From: Deltaproteobacteria bacterium UBA796
GTDB lineage: Bacteria; Myxococcota_A; UBA796
Reading direction: 5' to 3'
Length of the DNA: 24,786 bases
Assembly (NCBI GenBank): GCA_002296975.1
Contig: DBIS01000058.1
Span: forward strand, 4,658-29,443
Positions 7,569-16,576 of this stretch are shown here, piece after piece. The position numbers and the translations under genes were made by a program. How positions within the stretch are numbered: position 1 is the stretch's first letter; the number at the start of each line of letters is the position of its first letter. Under the pieces are notes generated by a model. It worked only from the letters and a program-made list of their open reading frames with translations. It had not been told where the DNA came from and made no database searches.

Positions 7569-8426
7569 CTAAACCAAGTCTGAAAACTTGTGCTGGTGAT
7601 GGTGAAAGACCGAATATCCGATCACCAAACAAAGCACGGACACAATGACCGTCAAAATCAAGGAGTGCGGGTGAGGAAAGCGATGATTCAACATCAACTC
7701 CTGAATCACGCCGACCAGGTGAGCGATGGGGTTGAGTTGAAGAAAGAGCTTGAAACGATCTGGGTAGGCGCTAGCCGGGTAAAAAATCGGGGTCATGAAC
7801 ATCCCGAGCAGCAACACGCTCCCCAACCAATGAACGGTGTCCCTAAAATAGACGTTCATGGTCGCAAGAATCAAACCCAGCCCCAAAACCAAGACCGACT
7901 GCACCGCAATCACAAAGGGCACCAAGACCAAATGCCAACTCAGCCCATGCCCCAAAACCAAGGCCGCACCACACAGCACGGAGAGGCGAATCATCTGGTT
8001 GAGCACCACGCTGACGATGATGTGTGCGGGCAAAACAATGGCCGGGAAGTTCAACTTTTTGATCAAATGTGCATGGTTGCTGATCGACGTGGTGGCACCG
8101 GTGAGCCCCTCAGCAAAAGCCATCCAAGTGACCATGCCTGCAAACAAATACAGGGCGTAATTGGACCAACCGCCCGCAGGATGAAACTTCACCCCAATCA
8201 GCACATGAAAAACAAAGGTGTAGGTGCACAACTCCAACAACGGTGTGATCACCGTCCAAAAGAACCCGATGGTGCTTCCTGTGTAGCGGTGGCGCAAATC
8301 CTTGAGGACGAAAGTCCACAGCAAACGCCGATGACGCCACAATTGCACCAAGCCACCGCTGAAGTGCAGCCCATCGCGCGTGGTGTCATACACGGTCTCA
8401 GGTGTGGGGCCAAGCTTGGTCGACAT
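7569..8426 (-). CDS. ABC-2 type polysaccharide/O-antigen export permease (Wzm/TagG-like)
   Basis: Protein of 285 aa from the ATG at 8426; the frame is open further upstream to 8639, but that extension has no family likeness and overlaps the divergent lipoprotein gene. An N-terminal cytoplasmic stretch (QLWRHRRLLWTFVLKDLRHRYTGS) and six hydrophobic segments match the TagG/Wzm/KpsM permease family, including the conserved 'FWTVITPLL' first helix, the 'YLFAGM' segment and 'LNPIAHLVGVIQ' near the C-terminus. The family exports polysaccharide or teichoic-acid-like polymers across the inner membrane with an ATP-binding partner (Wzt/TagH/KpsT). No ATPase is present in this window, so the partner must be encoded elsewhere. 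The neighbouring GT-C-like protein and surface proteins fit an envelope context. Confidence 0.9.
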   Translation of the reverse strand: MSTKLGPTPETVYDTTRDGLHFSGGLVQLWRHRRLLWTFVLKDLRHRYTGSTIGFFWTVITPLLELCTYTFVFHVLIGVKFHPAGGWSNYALYLFAGMVTWMAFAEGLTGATTSISNHAHLIKKLNFPAIVLPAHIIVSVVLNQMIRLSVLCGAALVLGHGLSWHLVLVPFVIAVQSVLVLGLGLILATMNVYFRDTVHWLGSVLLLGMFMTPIFYPASAYPDRFKLFLQLNPIAHLVGVIQELMLNHRFPHPHSLILTVIVSVLCLVIGYSVFHHHQHKFSDLV

Positions 8427-8501
8427 ACACAGAGGGTATCCCAGCCGCCCGCAAACCGCCGTTGGCCTGTACAATGTGTTGACCTTAGCCCACAGTTTTT
8501 T
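8427..8501. promoter_or_regulatory. Divergent promoter region between permease and FG-GAP lipoprotein
   Basis: 75 bp separate the two divergent starts. TACAAT at 8470-8475 is a five-of-six match to a -10 box for the plus-strand gene, 26 bp before its ATG, but there is no good -35 at the right distance. Nothing convincing is visible for the permease. Confidence 0.3.
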
Positions 8502-9122
8502 ATGCAACGACCCTCTGCCAACCTGCCCGGCCCCCTCGCGCACCTCGTGGCCAGCTTGTGCCTGCTCGCCACCATGGGTTGCCAAGAGCACAAAATCTCC
8601 GCCTTCAACTCCACCCCCGAGGCGCAGATTACCAGCCACACCTCAGACGACGCCATTATCGAAGGGGTGCCGGTCACTTTTCGCGGAATGGTGACCGATG
8701 ATGACGACCGTTCGGACCGCCTGACCACCCACTGGATGATTGGGGTGACCGAGGCATGCACCGATGTGGCCCCCAGCGCGGACGGCTCGACCTTTTGTGA
8801 ATTGACCCTTGGCCCTGAAGACGAAACCGATGGACAGACCCGTGTTTCCCTCACGGTTTTAGACCCACAAAATGCCTCGGCGACGGTCCATCTGAACCTT
8901 GCGGCGATCGCCAATATCCCACCCACCGTGAGCATCATCAGCCCCGCACCTGACGCCAGCGGGGACCCACCCCGGTTTTATGCGGACCAAGCCATCGATT
9001 TAATCGGTACAGTCTCAGACGCTGAAGACTCGGGGTCGACCCTTGGGATCGTTTGGGAGTCGACCATTGATGGCGTCTTACCCTTGGAGATAGATGTCGA
9101 GTCCGACGGGGCCGTACGTTAA
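8502..9122 (+). CDS. N-terminal part of Ig-like/FG-GAP lipoprotein, ended by in-frame TAA
   Basis: 206 aa from the ATG at 8502. Residues 1-26 form a lipoprotein signal (hydrophobic core ending ATMG-C27; the lipobox is not ideal because -2 is Met). Two Ig-like/PKD-type beta-sandwich domains follow, and the second is cut at its final third by TAA (9120-9122). The reading frame continues without any shift into the next feature, and the joined sequence aligns column by column with the later Ig-like repeats (WES..DGVL...EGHQTLSLRVTD against WTS..DGPL...PGTHTITVTVTD, 40 positions each). The stop therefore falls inside a domain, not at a natural end. If translated alone it would be a truncated outer-surface lipoprotein. 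No Shine-Dalgarno is evident. The frame is also open far upstream on this strand, but that part is antisense to the permease. Confidence 0.75.
   Translation: MQRPSANLPGPLAHLVASLCLLATMGCQEHKISAFNSTPEAQITSHTSDDAIIEGVPVTFRGMVTDDDDRSDRLTTHWMIGVTEACTDVAPSADGSTFCELTLGPEDETDGQTRVSLTVLDPQNASATVHLNLAAIANIPPTVSIISPAPDASGDPPRFYADQAIDLIGTVSDAEDSGSTLGIVWESTIDGVLPLEIDVESDGAVR
9120..9122 (+). other. In-frame TAA interrupting the giant lipoprotein gene
   Basis: TAA lies in frame with both flanking parts. At the protein level it replaces the position occupied by an aromatic or small residue in the sister Ig-like repeats. One base change (for example to TAT, TAC, CAA or GAA) restores a single frame of 1,373 residues. 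It could be a true nonsense mutation or a sequencing/assembly error; programmed readthrough is less likely. Confidence 0.8.
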
Positions 9123-12100
9123 CGCATCATTTTAAGCGAAGGACATCAAACCCTCAGCCTAAGGGTGACCGATTCGGGAGGGCTCACACGCTCAGACCAG
9201 GTGTTGATTGAAGTGGTCGGCCCCAACACGCCCCCCACCTGCACCATCACGATCCCAGGAACGGGCACCATCGTTCATGAAGCGACCCCCATCACCTTTA
9301 GCGGTACCGCAGCTGACGCCAACGAGACTGACCTCGCTGGCCTACAAGCCCGTTGGGAGAGCGATCGAGACGGTGTACTCAACACAGACCCACCGAGTGC
9401 TGCCGGCTTGATGGGCTTCAGCCTGCCCTCCCTCACACCGGGCGAACACCAAATTCATCTGTCGGTGACCGACGACGGCGAGCTTGGGTGCGCAGACACC
9501 ATCAGCCTCTCAGTTCGTGCCAACCCCACCATTATTTCGACGAGCCCAAGCGATGACACCGTGCTCACCGAAGGGGAAAGCGTCATGCTCTTGGCCACGG
9601 TAACAGACGTCGAGGACCGGGCAGACCAACTCAGTATTTCGTGGACTTCCGCAATTGATGGGCCGCTTGGCTCGGTCACCGCGGACACCTTGGGCTTGGG
9701 TACCTTGTTCGCAGAGAGCCTGAGTCCGGGCACCCACACCATCACCGTGACCGTGACCGACACCGATGGGATGTTCGACTCCGTCACCCACACCATTCGG
9801 GTCAACCAACCCCCCACCCAGCCGGTGATTTCGCTCTCGCCTGAGGCCCCATCCACCGCAGACGACTTAAGGGCGACCATCGACCTAGAGAGCATCGACC
9901 CAGAAGGTGCAGGGGTTTCCTATCGCTTTGTCTGGCGTTTAGACGGTGCGCTCTCACTGAGTTCAACCACCGATTTGCTCCCTACTTTTGCCACCCAAAA
10001 AGGCCAAGAGTGGCAAATCGAGATCACCCCTACCGACGGTGAGGCCGAGGGCCCCTCCGCCACAGCCAGCGTGGTCATCCAAAACAGTTTGCCCACCGTG
10101 AGCACCGCGACGATTAGCCCAGCCACACCGCTCAGCACCGACACCTTGACCTGCTCGCCCAGCGGTATCGCTGATGCAGATGGGGACCCGGTGAGCCTGT
10201 CCACCCTTTGGATAGTCAACGGCACCGACGTCGACACCGGGACCGACACATTGGGCCCCACCCTCTTTCCGGGAGCTGCCAACATTCAGTGTCGGCTCAC
10301 CCCCCACGATGACGAGGGCTCGGGTGAAAGCATCTATTCAGCGTCTGTCTCTGTGAACGCACCGCCTGTGCTGCACGGAATCTGGCTAAGCCCAACCACA
10401 GCGACCGTCGAAGACACCCTGGTGTGCGATTTGGGCCTGGTCACCGACACCGATGGAGACCCCGTATCGATCGGCTTTGAGTGGTTCAGCAACGGCATCG
10501 ACTTGGGGGTCAGCATAGACAGCCTGAGCGCGGAAGGCCTCGCCAGGGACGATGTCTTGCATTGCCAGGCCACCCCCCACGACGGCCACGAGCCTGGCGA
10601 CACACTGGTCTCCGAATCACTGACCCTCACCAACGCCCCGCCAAGCATCAGCACCATCACCATCAGCCCGGATGACGTCCGCACCAACACCGTGCTTACC
10701 GCCAGCGTCTCCACCTCAGATGCCGACTTGGACCCATTGATTATAGAGTACACCTGGCTGGTCAACAGCGCCCCCCTCGCCGGTCTTGGCCCCAGCCTAG
10801 ACGGTGCGCTCTATTTCGACAAAGACGATACCGTCTCCCTGAGCGCAGTGGTCCATGACGGCGTCGACTCCAGCCTTCCGTGGGTCACAGACCCTGTGGT
10901 GGTCCAAAACACAGCACCGGCCACGCCCTCGGTGTCCATCGCCCCCGAGTCACCCGCTGCTGCCGTCGATGACCTGATCTGTAACCTGGACTTTCCGCCT
11001 ACCGATGACGATCTGGACGGGCTCACCTACACCATCACCTGGACCCGAGATGGCGAGGCCTTCACCGCCACAACCGACACACTTCAACCTGGCGACACCA
11101 TCCCAGGCCATGTCACGTGGGCCGGTGAGCTTTGGTCCTGTACAATCGTCGCCCACGATGGCACAGACTCCAGTCCCCCTGCCTCGGCCGAGATTAGCCC
11201 AGAGTGGCAATTTACCGGCTGGGGAGATGAACCCTTCGCGCTCACCGATGGAGACGCCCACCTCGTCGGCACAAGCCTACTGGCCAATGCCGGTGAGGCC
11301 ATCGCGAACGCTGGCGACCTCGACGGGGATGGCATGCTCGACATGCTTGTCGGCGCGCCCCAAAACGATGAACGCGCCCCCAACGCCGGCAAGGCCTATC
11401 TCGTGCTCGCCAGCGATTTTGTGGGCTCTGACACCATTTTATTGCCCACCGCATACCAAAGTTTTGAGGGTGTCGAGACGAACGGACGTCTTGGATTTGC
11501 CCTGGCCGGAAATGGAAACGTGGGCGGCGACGACCGTCCTGACGTCGTGATTGGCGCCTACGGGCGGGACGTTTTTCAACCCGATGACGGCATGATTGGC
11601 GTGTTTTGGGACGGTGGGCCCCCTAGCTCAACCGCCCTGCTCTTGGATGATGCAGATGTCATCCTACACGGCGGCACAGACCGAGAATTGGCCGGCTACG
11701 CCCTCGCCTTCATCCCCGATATGGATGGCGACAGCCTAGACGAGCTCCTGGTGGGTGCGCCTCATAATGACAGCGGAGGCAGCCGCTCCGGAGCCGCCTA
11801 CCTGGTGGCTGGCGCCGAGCTCAACACTGCGGGTACAATTGACCTCTCAGACATGCCACAGCTTTTCGGCGAAACCGGCTTGGACCGCGCAGGGGACAAA
11901 GTGCGAAGTGCTGGTGACGTGGACACAGACGGCATCACAGACCTGTTGATCTCTGCGCCATTTAATGAGACCGGTGGCAACAAAGCCGGCCGCGTTTACG
12001 TCATCTACGGCGTCGATGCCTTGAGCTACACCACCTTGCTATTGACGGATGCTGACATTCGAATCGAGGGCGAACAGGCATTCGACGAGGCCGGCACAGG

Positions 12101-12623
12101 GCTGAGTGGTGGCCACGATATCGATGGAGATGGGGCGCCTGAAATCATCATCGGCGCCCCATTGAACGATGCGGGCGCAAACAATGCTGGGCGCGTGTAC
12201 ATATTTTGGGGCGCGTCATTGGGAATGAGCGAATCGGTTGATGCGGCCGATGCCGATATCATCTTCACCTCCACCGAAGAAGCCGGCCAGTTGGGCACCT
12301 CTGTCTCCGCAGCCACCGATGTAGATGACGACAGTTTAGCCGATGTCCTCATTGGCTTTCCGGGCTCAAATATAGGCGGCCCAGAGGCTGGTGCTGCCCT
12401 GCTCTTTCAAGGCGAAATGCTCGGTGGCGGCGGTGTATTTAGCCCCGATGATGCAAGCTTTGTCTTTTATGGGACCGGCGCTGCCGACCACGCCGGTGAA
12501 ACAGTTCTCGGCATGGGGGATATCGATGGAGACGGCGTTGGCGATATCGCCGTGTCAGAGCCCGACGATACAACCATTTACGGCAACAAGACCGGCACAG
12601 TCCACCTGCTTTTCGCCCCTTGA
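9123..12623 (+). pseudogene. C-terminal part of Ig-like/FG-GAP surface lipoprotein (no start of its own)
   Basis: This part runs in the same frame as the preceding segment to a TGA at 12621-12623. The first in-frame GTG (9165) is a Val codon inside a beta-strand, and no signal peptide follows it, so it is not a credible start. About seven further Ig-like domains extend to roughly 11210, each with a (D)xDGD/DxE turn and a 'hTVTD' final strand. From about 11270 there are seven FG-GAP repeats of integrin-alpha type, with DxDGDG calcium loops and 'GAPxND' ends, enough for one seven-bladed propeller; repeats 2 and 6 have degenerate calcium loops. Such proteins act at the cell surface in adhesion or matrix binding. 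Coding quality is intact across all 1,166 codons, so any inactivation is recent. The stop lies 31 bp from that of the convergent patatin gene. Confidence 0.8.
11270..12570 (+). repeat. Seven FG-GAP (integrin alpha) repeats
   Basis: Seven units of the form G..(A/V)..aGD(v/l)DgDg..D(v/l)(v/l)iGaP.nd, each about 190 bp apart, with the spacing and number expected of a seven-bladed beta-propeller. Unit 2 has lost the D-x-D-G pattern (GNVGGDD) and unit 6 reads DVDDDS. Confidence 0.8.
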
Positions 12624-12654
12624 ACCCGACCCAAATCCAGCTTGACCAGGCGAC

Positions 12655-14076
12655 TCAGTCCAGAGACTCAAACGGGGCGCACATCTCGGCAATAAAGGGC
12701 ATATCTGGCTCCAACTCATCGATGGCCCACCCGATGGCTTTGGTAATATCGCTCATGCCAGGCACCATATTGAGTGGATTGAGGCGCCGTTTCAAATCGT
12801 AGATATGATGTGCAAACGGGTGATTGCGCACAACGTTCGGCCGTACGAGCTGCTGAACTGGATAAAAAATCGGGCTCAACGCACGGGGTGCGAAACAATC
12901 CATGGCCAGCACAAAAGGGTTCCTGCGGACGATTCGCCCAGCCATCACCTCAGCGTAAGCTGGCCGACACGGCAGGTTGTTGACGACCCCACCCTCCAAC
13001 AACCGGGTGATGCCCGTCGCACCGTATAAATCGTCCAACAATCGGCGCATGGCTTCATCTTGGCGGTAAATATCGTAGTGAATCAAACCCGGAATCGCAC
13101 TCGAAAACCCGACCGCATCGATCACATCGGCTTGTCGCGTGACCTCATCTGCACCAAAAACGACCTCTCGCAGCGCCTCTGGGGTGCTGATTAACTCCTT
13201 GAAAATCCCGGCTATCCGACCCACGCGGGCCAAGCGCGAGCGACGAAATACCTGACCGGGCCCTGCAAAATCATCCAAAAAGTGCTCATAATAATCCAAG
13301 TCGTGCTTGAGTCCGTCGACGGTAACCCCAGCCACCACCACCAACATCGGGATCTCGAGGTCCGCTAAGGTCATCGGCTGGCCGGACTCTGTTTCAAACA
13401 GATGACCGATGGCGGACCTCAAGTACAGGCGAAACGTGGCTGGCAGGCCATAACGACTATCCAAATCGAGCACACGAAAGACCTTCGACCAACTCAGGCT
13501 TTCCCCTGCTGCCACCATGGGGGCCAAGTCAAACACCTTGGTTCGGGCCCTGAACAAGCCCATCAAGGCTCCGATAGAGGTACCGGCCACCAGCTCCGGC
13601 TGAAGCCCATAGCGATTGCACAAGGTGTAAACCCCTGAGTAGCCGTAGCCAGAGCCCCCACCCCCGCCGGACACCATCACCAGCTGACGGGTGCACACCT
13701 CCGCCTCTAAACTCTCTGGGTCGATGGCAGCCGTTGAAAAAAGGGTGGCCCGCTCAGCCTTGGTGGCCTCTACCAACGCGGGTAGGACCGCAGCCAGCGC
13801 ACCCACAACACTTGCCTCTGGGCCGGCGAATATCGGTCGTAGCGCTTCTGCCACCCGCCATCGATGGGGAGCCAAACGCCCTGCGAGTTCGACATCATCC
13901 CCAGACCATCGGCGCACCACGGTGAGCTTGGCGAAAGAGAGCACATAGCGCACGGCCGCGTACACAGAGGGCTGGAGCGCATCGGGGTTGGCCACCCGCC
14001 CAGCCACCACCATGGCCTCGATATCCTCGATCGGGCCTCGTATGTCTAGGTGGGTGTCAGCATTCATGGCGCTCAT
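12655..14076 (-). CDS. Patatin-like phospholipase family protein
   Basis: Protein of 473 aa. Residues 1-130 are a mostly helical N-terminal region I do not recognise. The patatin domain begins near 132, with the oxyanion-hole Gly run at 137-143 (GGGGGSG) and the nucleophile elbow GTSIG (165-169, Ser167). The second catalytic motif, normally DG[GA], reads EGG at 361-363, followed by VVNNLP as in active family members. Patatins are serine acyl hydrolases that use a Ser-Asp dyad on membrane lipids; with Glu in place of Asp, activity is uncertain. The ATG overlaps the TGA of the upstream nuclease-helicase gene by 4 bp (ATGA), which implies translational coupling. No signal peptide is visible, so it is probably cytoplasmic or peripheral to the membrane. 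An alternative ATG lies 9 bp downstream. Confidence 0.88.
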   Translation of the reverse strand: MSAMNADTHLDIRGPIEDIEAMVVAGRVANPDALQPSVYAAVRYVLSFAKLTVVRRWSGDDVELAGRLAPHRWRVAEALRPIFAGPEASVVGALAAVLPALVEATKAERATLFSTAAIDPESLEAEVCTRQLVMVSGGGGGSGYGYSGVYTLCNRYGLQPELVAGTSIGALMGLFRARTKVFDLAPMVAAGESLSWSKVFRVLDLDSRYGLPATFRLYLRSAIGHLFETESGQPMTLADLEIPMLVVVAGVTVDGLKHDLDYYEHFLDDFAGPGQVFRRSRLARVGRIAGIFKELISTPEALREVVFGADEVTRQADVIDAVGFSSAIPGLIHYDIYRQDEAMRRLLDDLYGATGITRLLEGGVVNNLPCRPAYAEVMAGRIVRRNPFVLAMDCFAPRALSPIFYPVQQLVRPNVVRNHPFAHHIYDLKRRLNPLNMVPGMSDITKAIGWAIDELEPDMPFIAEMCAPFESLD

Positions 14077-16478
14077 GGCCTAACCCCATCAGACGGCCAC
14101 ATCCGGTCAAGGGCCACCTCAACATCGGTACACCGTTGGGGGTTCCAATCGTCAGGAAAGAATGCACAATAGTCATTCCGAACAAAGCGCTGACCGATAA
14201 GCACGATTGCACCGACATCTTCAGGGCCCCGAATCACCCGCCCAGCAGCCTGCACCACGCGAGCCATCCCCGGTACTTGGTAGGCATAACGAAACCCATT
14301 TTCATAAGTCTCCTGGTACCAGGCGGCCATCAACTTGCGCTCTAAGCCCACCGCGGGCAAGGCTGGGCCAACGATGACTGCAGCCAACAGACCGGCGCCT
14401 GGCAAATCAATGCCCTCAGCGAAGATGCCGCCCAAGACCCCCATCAACACATGGTTTTCCCCCAAGGCCAAGGTGTCCAAAACCCGAGCGCGGTCAGCCT
14501 CATCCATGTTTCTCTCTTGAAAAATCATTGGACGGCCCGTCAACCCCATCAAGCCCGCAATGCTGTCGCGCAGTGCAAAGCTCGAGAAAAATACTGCGAC
14601 ATTTCCCGGAACCGCGCGGATGGTCGCCTCTACGTGGGCCGCGATTGCAGACGCATACTTTTCCCGTTTTCGGTACTCCGTCGACACATCTGCCACCACC
14701 AAAACCCGACGATTTTCCGGCGGAAAAGGGCTTTCGTACTCAGCCAAAAATGCCCGCTCCTCGCTGAAGCCCAACACCGATGCATAAAAATCCATAGGCT
14801 TTAAGGTGGCGCTCATGATGACAGTCGCGAAAAGCTCATCAAAAATCGGCCGAAGCACCGGCGCGGGGTCCCGGCATAGCAACATAATTCCTGGTGGATT
14901 TCGACTGCCTTGGGCACGATAAATGAACACAGTTTCGTCGCCTGCCCGGTCAAGGGTCGACCGCATACGAGACAAAATACGTCCAATATCAGAAAACAAA
15001 TCGGCTTCTTCAAACGGTGAGTACTCTGCTTTTAGCCAAGAATAATCCATTCCAAGCGCCTCAAATCGGCCTGAAAATCCCGCCACATCTGCGGCACTAA
15101 TACCATCGTCTAGACGCAGGCCCATCTCCGCCTTTCGGGGAAGAATCGACAAGGCCTCATCGACCCAATCCAGCAGCTCCCCGAGCAGCTCGGCGCACGC
15201 TCCAAAAGGGGGCAGCACATCCAAAATATCGAGCGCTTGTACGATATCGCCCCGTTTGAGCTCAGGTGAGGCATAGCCTCTGGCCCGCTCTGGAAGGTTG
15301 TGGGCCTCGTCGACAATGACAATCCAATCGCCTGGGTCATCTGCCATTGGCCCGATACGTCGGGAAGGATCAAAAGCGTAATTATAGTCCCCAATCACCA
15401 CATCTGCGTCTCTACACAAGGACATCGAAAGCGCGAACGGGCACACCTCAGCGGCCAAGCTCTCCTCGCTCACGGTGTCTGGGTCTGGCACCCGAATCAC
15501 ACCGTCAGTCTCAGCCCAAAGCGACCCCTCCACACCACTGCTTCGCACCTTGTCGTGATGCCCTGCGGCGAACCGGCAACAGTCTGGTCGACAACTGACC
15601 ACGGTGTTCAAACACGCCTTGTCACGGGCCCGAATACTCAAGGCCTTGATCGGTAAACCCTCAGCACTGATGCGCCTCACCGTGTCTTCCACCATTCGCT
15701 GCTGGGTCGTTCTCGCGGTGGCAAAATAGACTCGCCGATTGCTGCGATAAGCCGCCACGAGCACCCCGTGCAGCACGCCAGCCGTCTTGCCGATACCTGT
15801 GGGTGCACTCAAGAGTAAATGCCCTCCCCTGCCCACCACCTCCTCCACTTGCTCGCTGAGTTCAAGCTGAAATGGCCGGCGTGTCGGGTGGGCGAAGGGC
15901 ACAGAAACCGAACGGCGGCGCGCAAACCAAGCCAACTGGGCCTCGCGCTTGTCAAGAATCCAACCCAGGCGTTTGAGCAGACAAGCCCCAAATGTCGGGT
16001 CTGGAGGCACATGCAGCAAATGCTGGGTCCCGTCGCGCACCGAGATCAACACCAAGCGACCGATGACGGTTTCCCCCCGGTCTTGAAGTGCGTGCATATA
16101 CATCTGTAGCTGCAAGACTGCATTGGGCATATCGGCCAAACCCAGTGTGCTCAGACGATCGTGGCCGAAAGCTGAGGTCTTGATCTCTTCGACAACGAGA
16201 TGACCCCCTTCTCGGCTTAGACCATCCATCCGCCCTGAGATCACCACCTCCCAATCTCCGACCATCAGCCGATGGCTCATCGACACTTCTTGATCAAATT
16301 CGGGGTCCTCATGGGCTCGATGCCCTTGGTAAACGCTGTGCGCAGTGACCCCAGCGACCATCCGGGCACGCCCCGAAAAGCCACTGGACATGCTCAAATG
16401 CCCCAGAGCTGGTCCAGCGTCGATCACATCATGTACGGACATTTTCAAGGTCCGTTCGTCGTCGTTAAATCGGAGCAA
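14073..16478 (-). CDS. PD-(D/E)XK nuclease-XPD/DinG-like helicase fusion
   Basis: Protein of 801 aa from a TTG start. Residues 1-190 look like a RecB/Cas4-type PD-(D/E)XK nuclease: His47, GRMD with Asp85, VEEIK with Glu98 and Lys100, and QLQMY at 123-127. Residues 200-801 form a superfamily 2 XPD/DinG-like 5'-3' helicase: Walker A APTGIGKT (225-232), DEAH (390-393), MSATL (555-559), FFSSF (630-634) and motif VI QAAGRVIR (743-750). Cys at 289, 296, 300, 301, 346 and 355 lie between motifs I and II, where XPD/DinG proteins hold a 4Fe-4S cluster. The fusion suggests unwinding and cutting of branched DNA in repair or defence. GAGG lies 7 nt before the TTG; the ATG at 16442 is an alternative start without a good site. 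It is first in an operon with the patatin gene. Confidence 0.9.
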   Translation of the reverse strand: MLRFNDDERTLKMSVHDVIDAGPALGHLSMSSGFSGRARMVAGVTAHSVYQGHRAHEDPEFDQEVSMSHRLMVGDWEVVISGRMDGLSREGGHLVVEEIKTSAFGHDRLSTLGLADMPNAVLQLQMYMHALQDRGETVIGRLVLISVRDGTQHLLHVPPDPTFGACLLKRLGWILDKREAQLAWFARRRSVSVPFAHPTRRPFQLELSEQVEEVVGRGGHLLLSAPTGIGKTAGVLHGVLVAAYRSNRRVYFATARTTQQRMVEDTVRRISAEGLPIKALSIRARDKACLNTVVSCRPDCCRFAAGHHDKVRSSGVEGSLWAETDGVIRVPDPDTVSEESLAAEVCPFALSMSLCRDADVVIGDYNYAFDPSRRIGPMADDPGDWIVIVDEAHNLPERARGYASPELKRGDIVQALDILDVLPPFGACAELLGELLDWVDEALSILPRKAEMGLRLDDGISAADVAGFSGRFEALGMDYSWLKAEYSPFEEADLFSDIGRILSRMRSTLDRAGDETVFIYRAQGSRNPPGIMLLCRDPAPVLRPIFDELFATVIMSATLKPMDFYASVLGFSEERAFLAEYESPFPPENRRVLVVADVSTEYRKREKYASAIAAHVEATIRAVPGNVAVFFSSFALRDSIAGLMGLTGRPMIFQERNMDEADRARVLDTLALGENHVLMGVLGGIFAEGIDLPGAGLLAAVIVGPALPAVGLERKLMAAWYQETYENGFRYAYQVPGMARVVQAAGRVIRGPEDVGAIVLIGQRFVRNDYCAFFPDDWNPQRCTDVEVALDRMWPSDGVRP

Positions 16479-16576
16479 GTCGAAGCCTCAACAATAGGTT
16501 GGCTCCCTTAACCGAGGCCAAGCCTGCGGCGAGGGGCCACTGAGAGTGCTAGGTACCGCCAAAGATGGAGGTCGAG
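16479..16576. promoter_or_regulatory. Divergent intergenic region, helicase-patatin operon / M32 peptidase
   Basis: About 98 bp separate the two divergent starts and must carry both promoters. GAGG for the helicase reads on the minus strand at 16489-16486. I found no -35/-10 pair that I would call. Confidence 0.3.
16567..16572 (+). promoter_or_regulatory. Shine-Dalgarno GGAGGT that decides the M32 peptidase start
   Basis: GGAGGT lies 4 nt before the ATG at 16577. It overlaps the codons that follow the in-frame ATG at 16565, which itself has no upstream site. The second ATG is therefore the more likely start. Confidence 0.6.

Noticed and set aside
7590..8501. Long open plus-strand frame in phase with the FG-GAP lipoprotein, giving an apparent 510-residue protein
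   Set aside because: It is antisense to the clearly coding permease, its composition is Gln/His/Lys-rich without domain likeness, and the lipoprotein signal starts at 8502.
14073..16478. DinG-like helicase as part of a type IV CRISPR system, or the nuclease domain as Cas4
   Set aside because: No other cas gene or array is present, and the nuclease domain is fused to a full XPD-type helicase as in non-CRISPR proteins.
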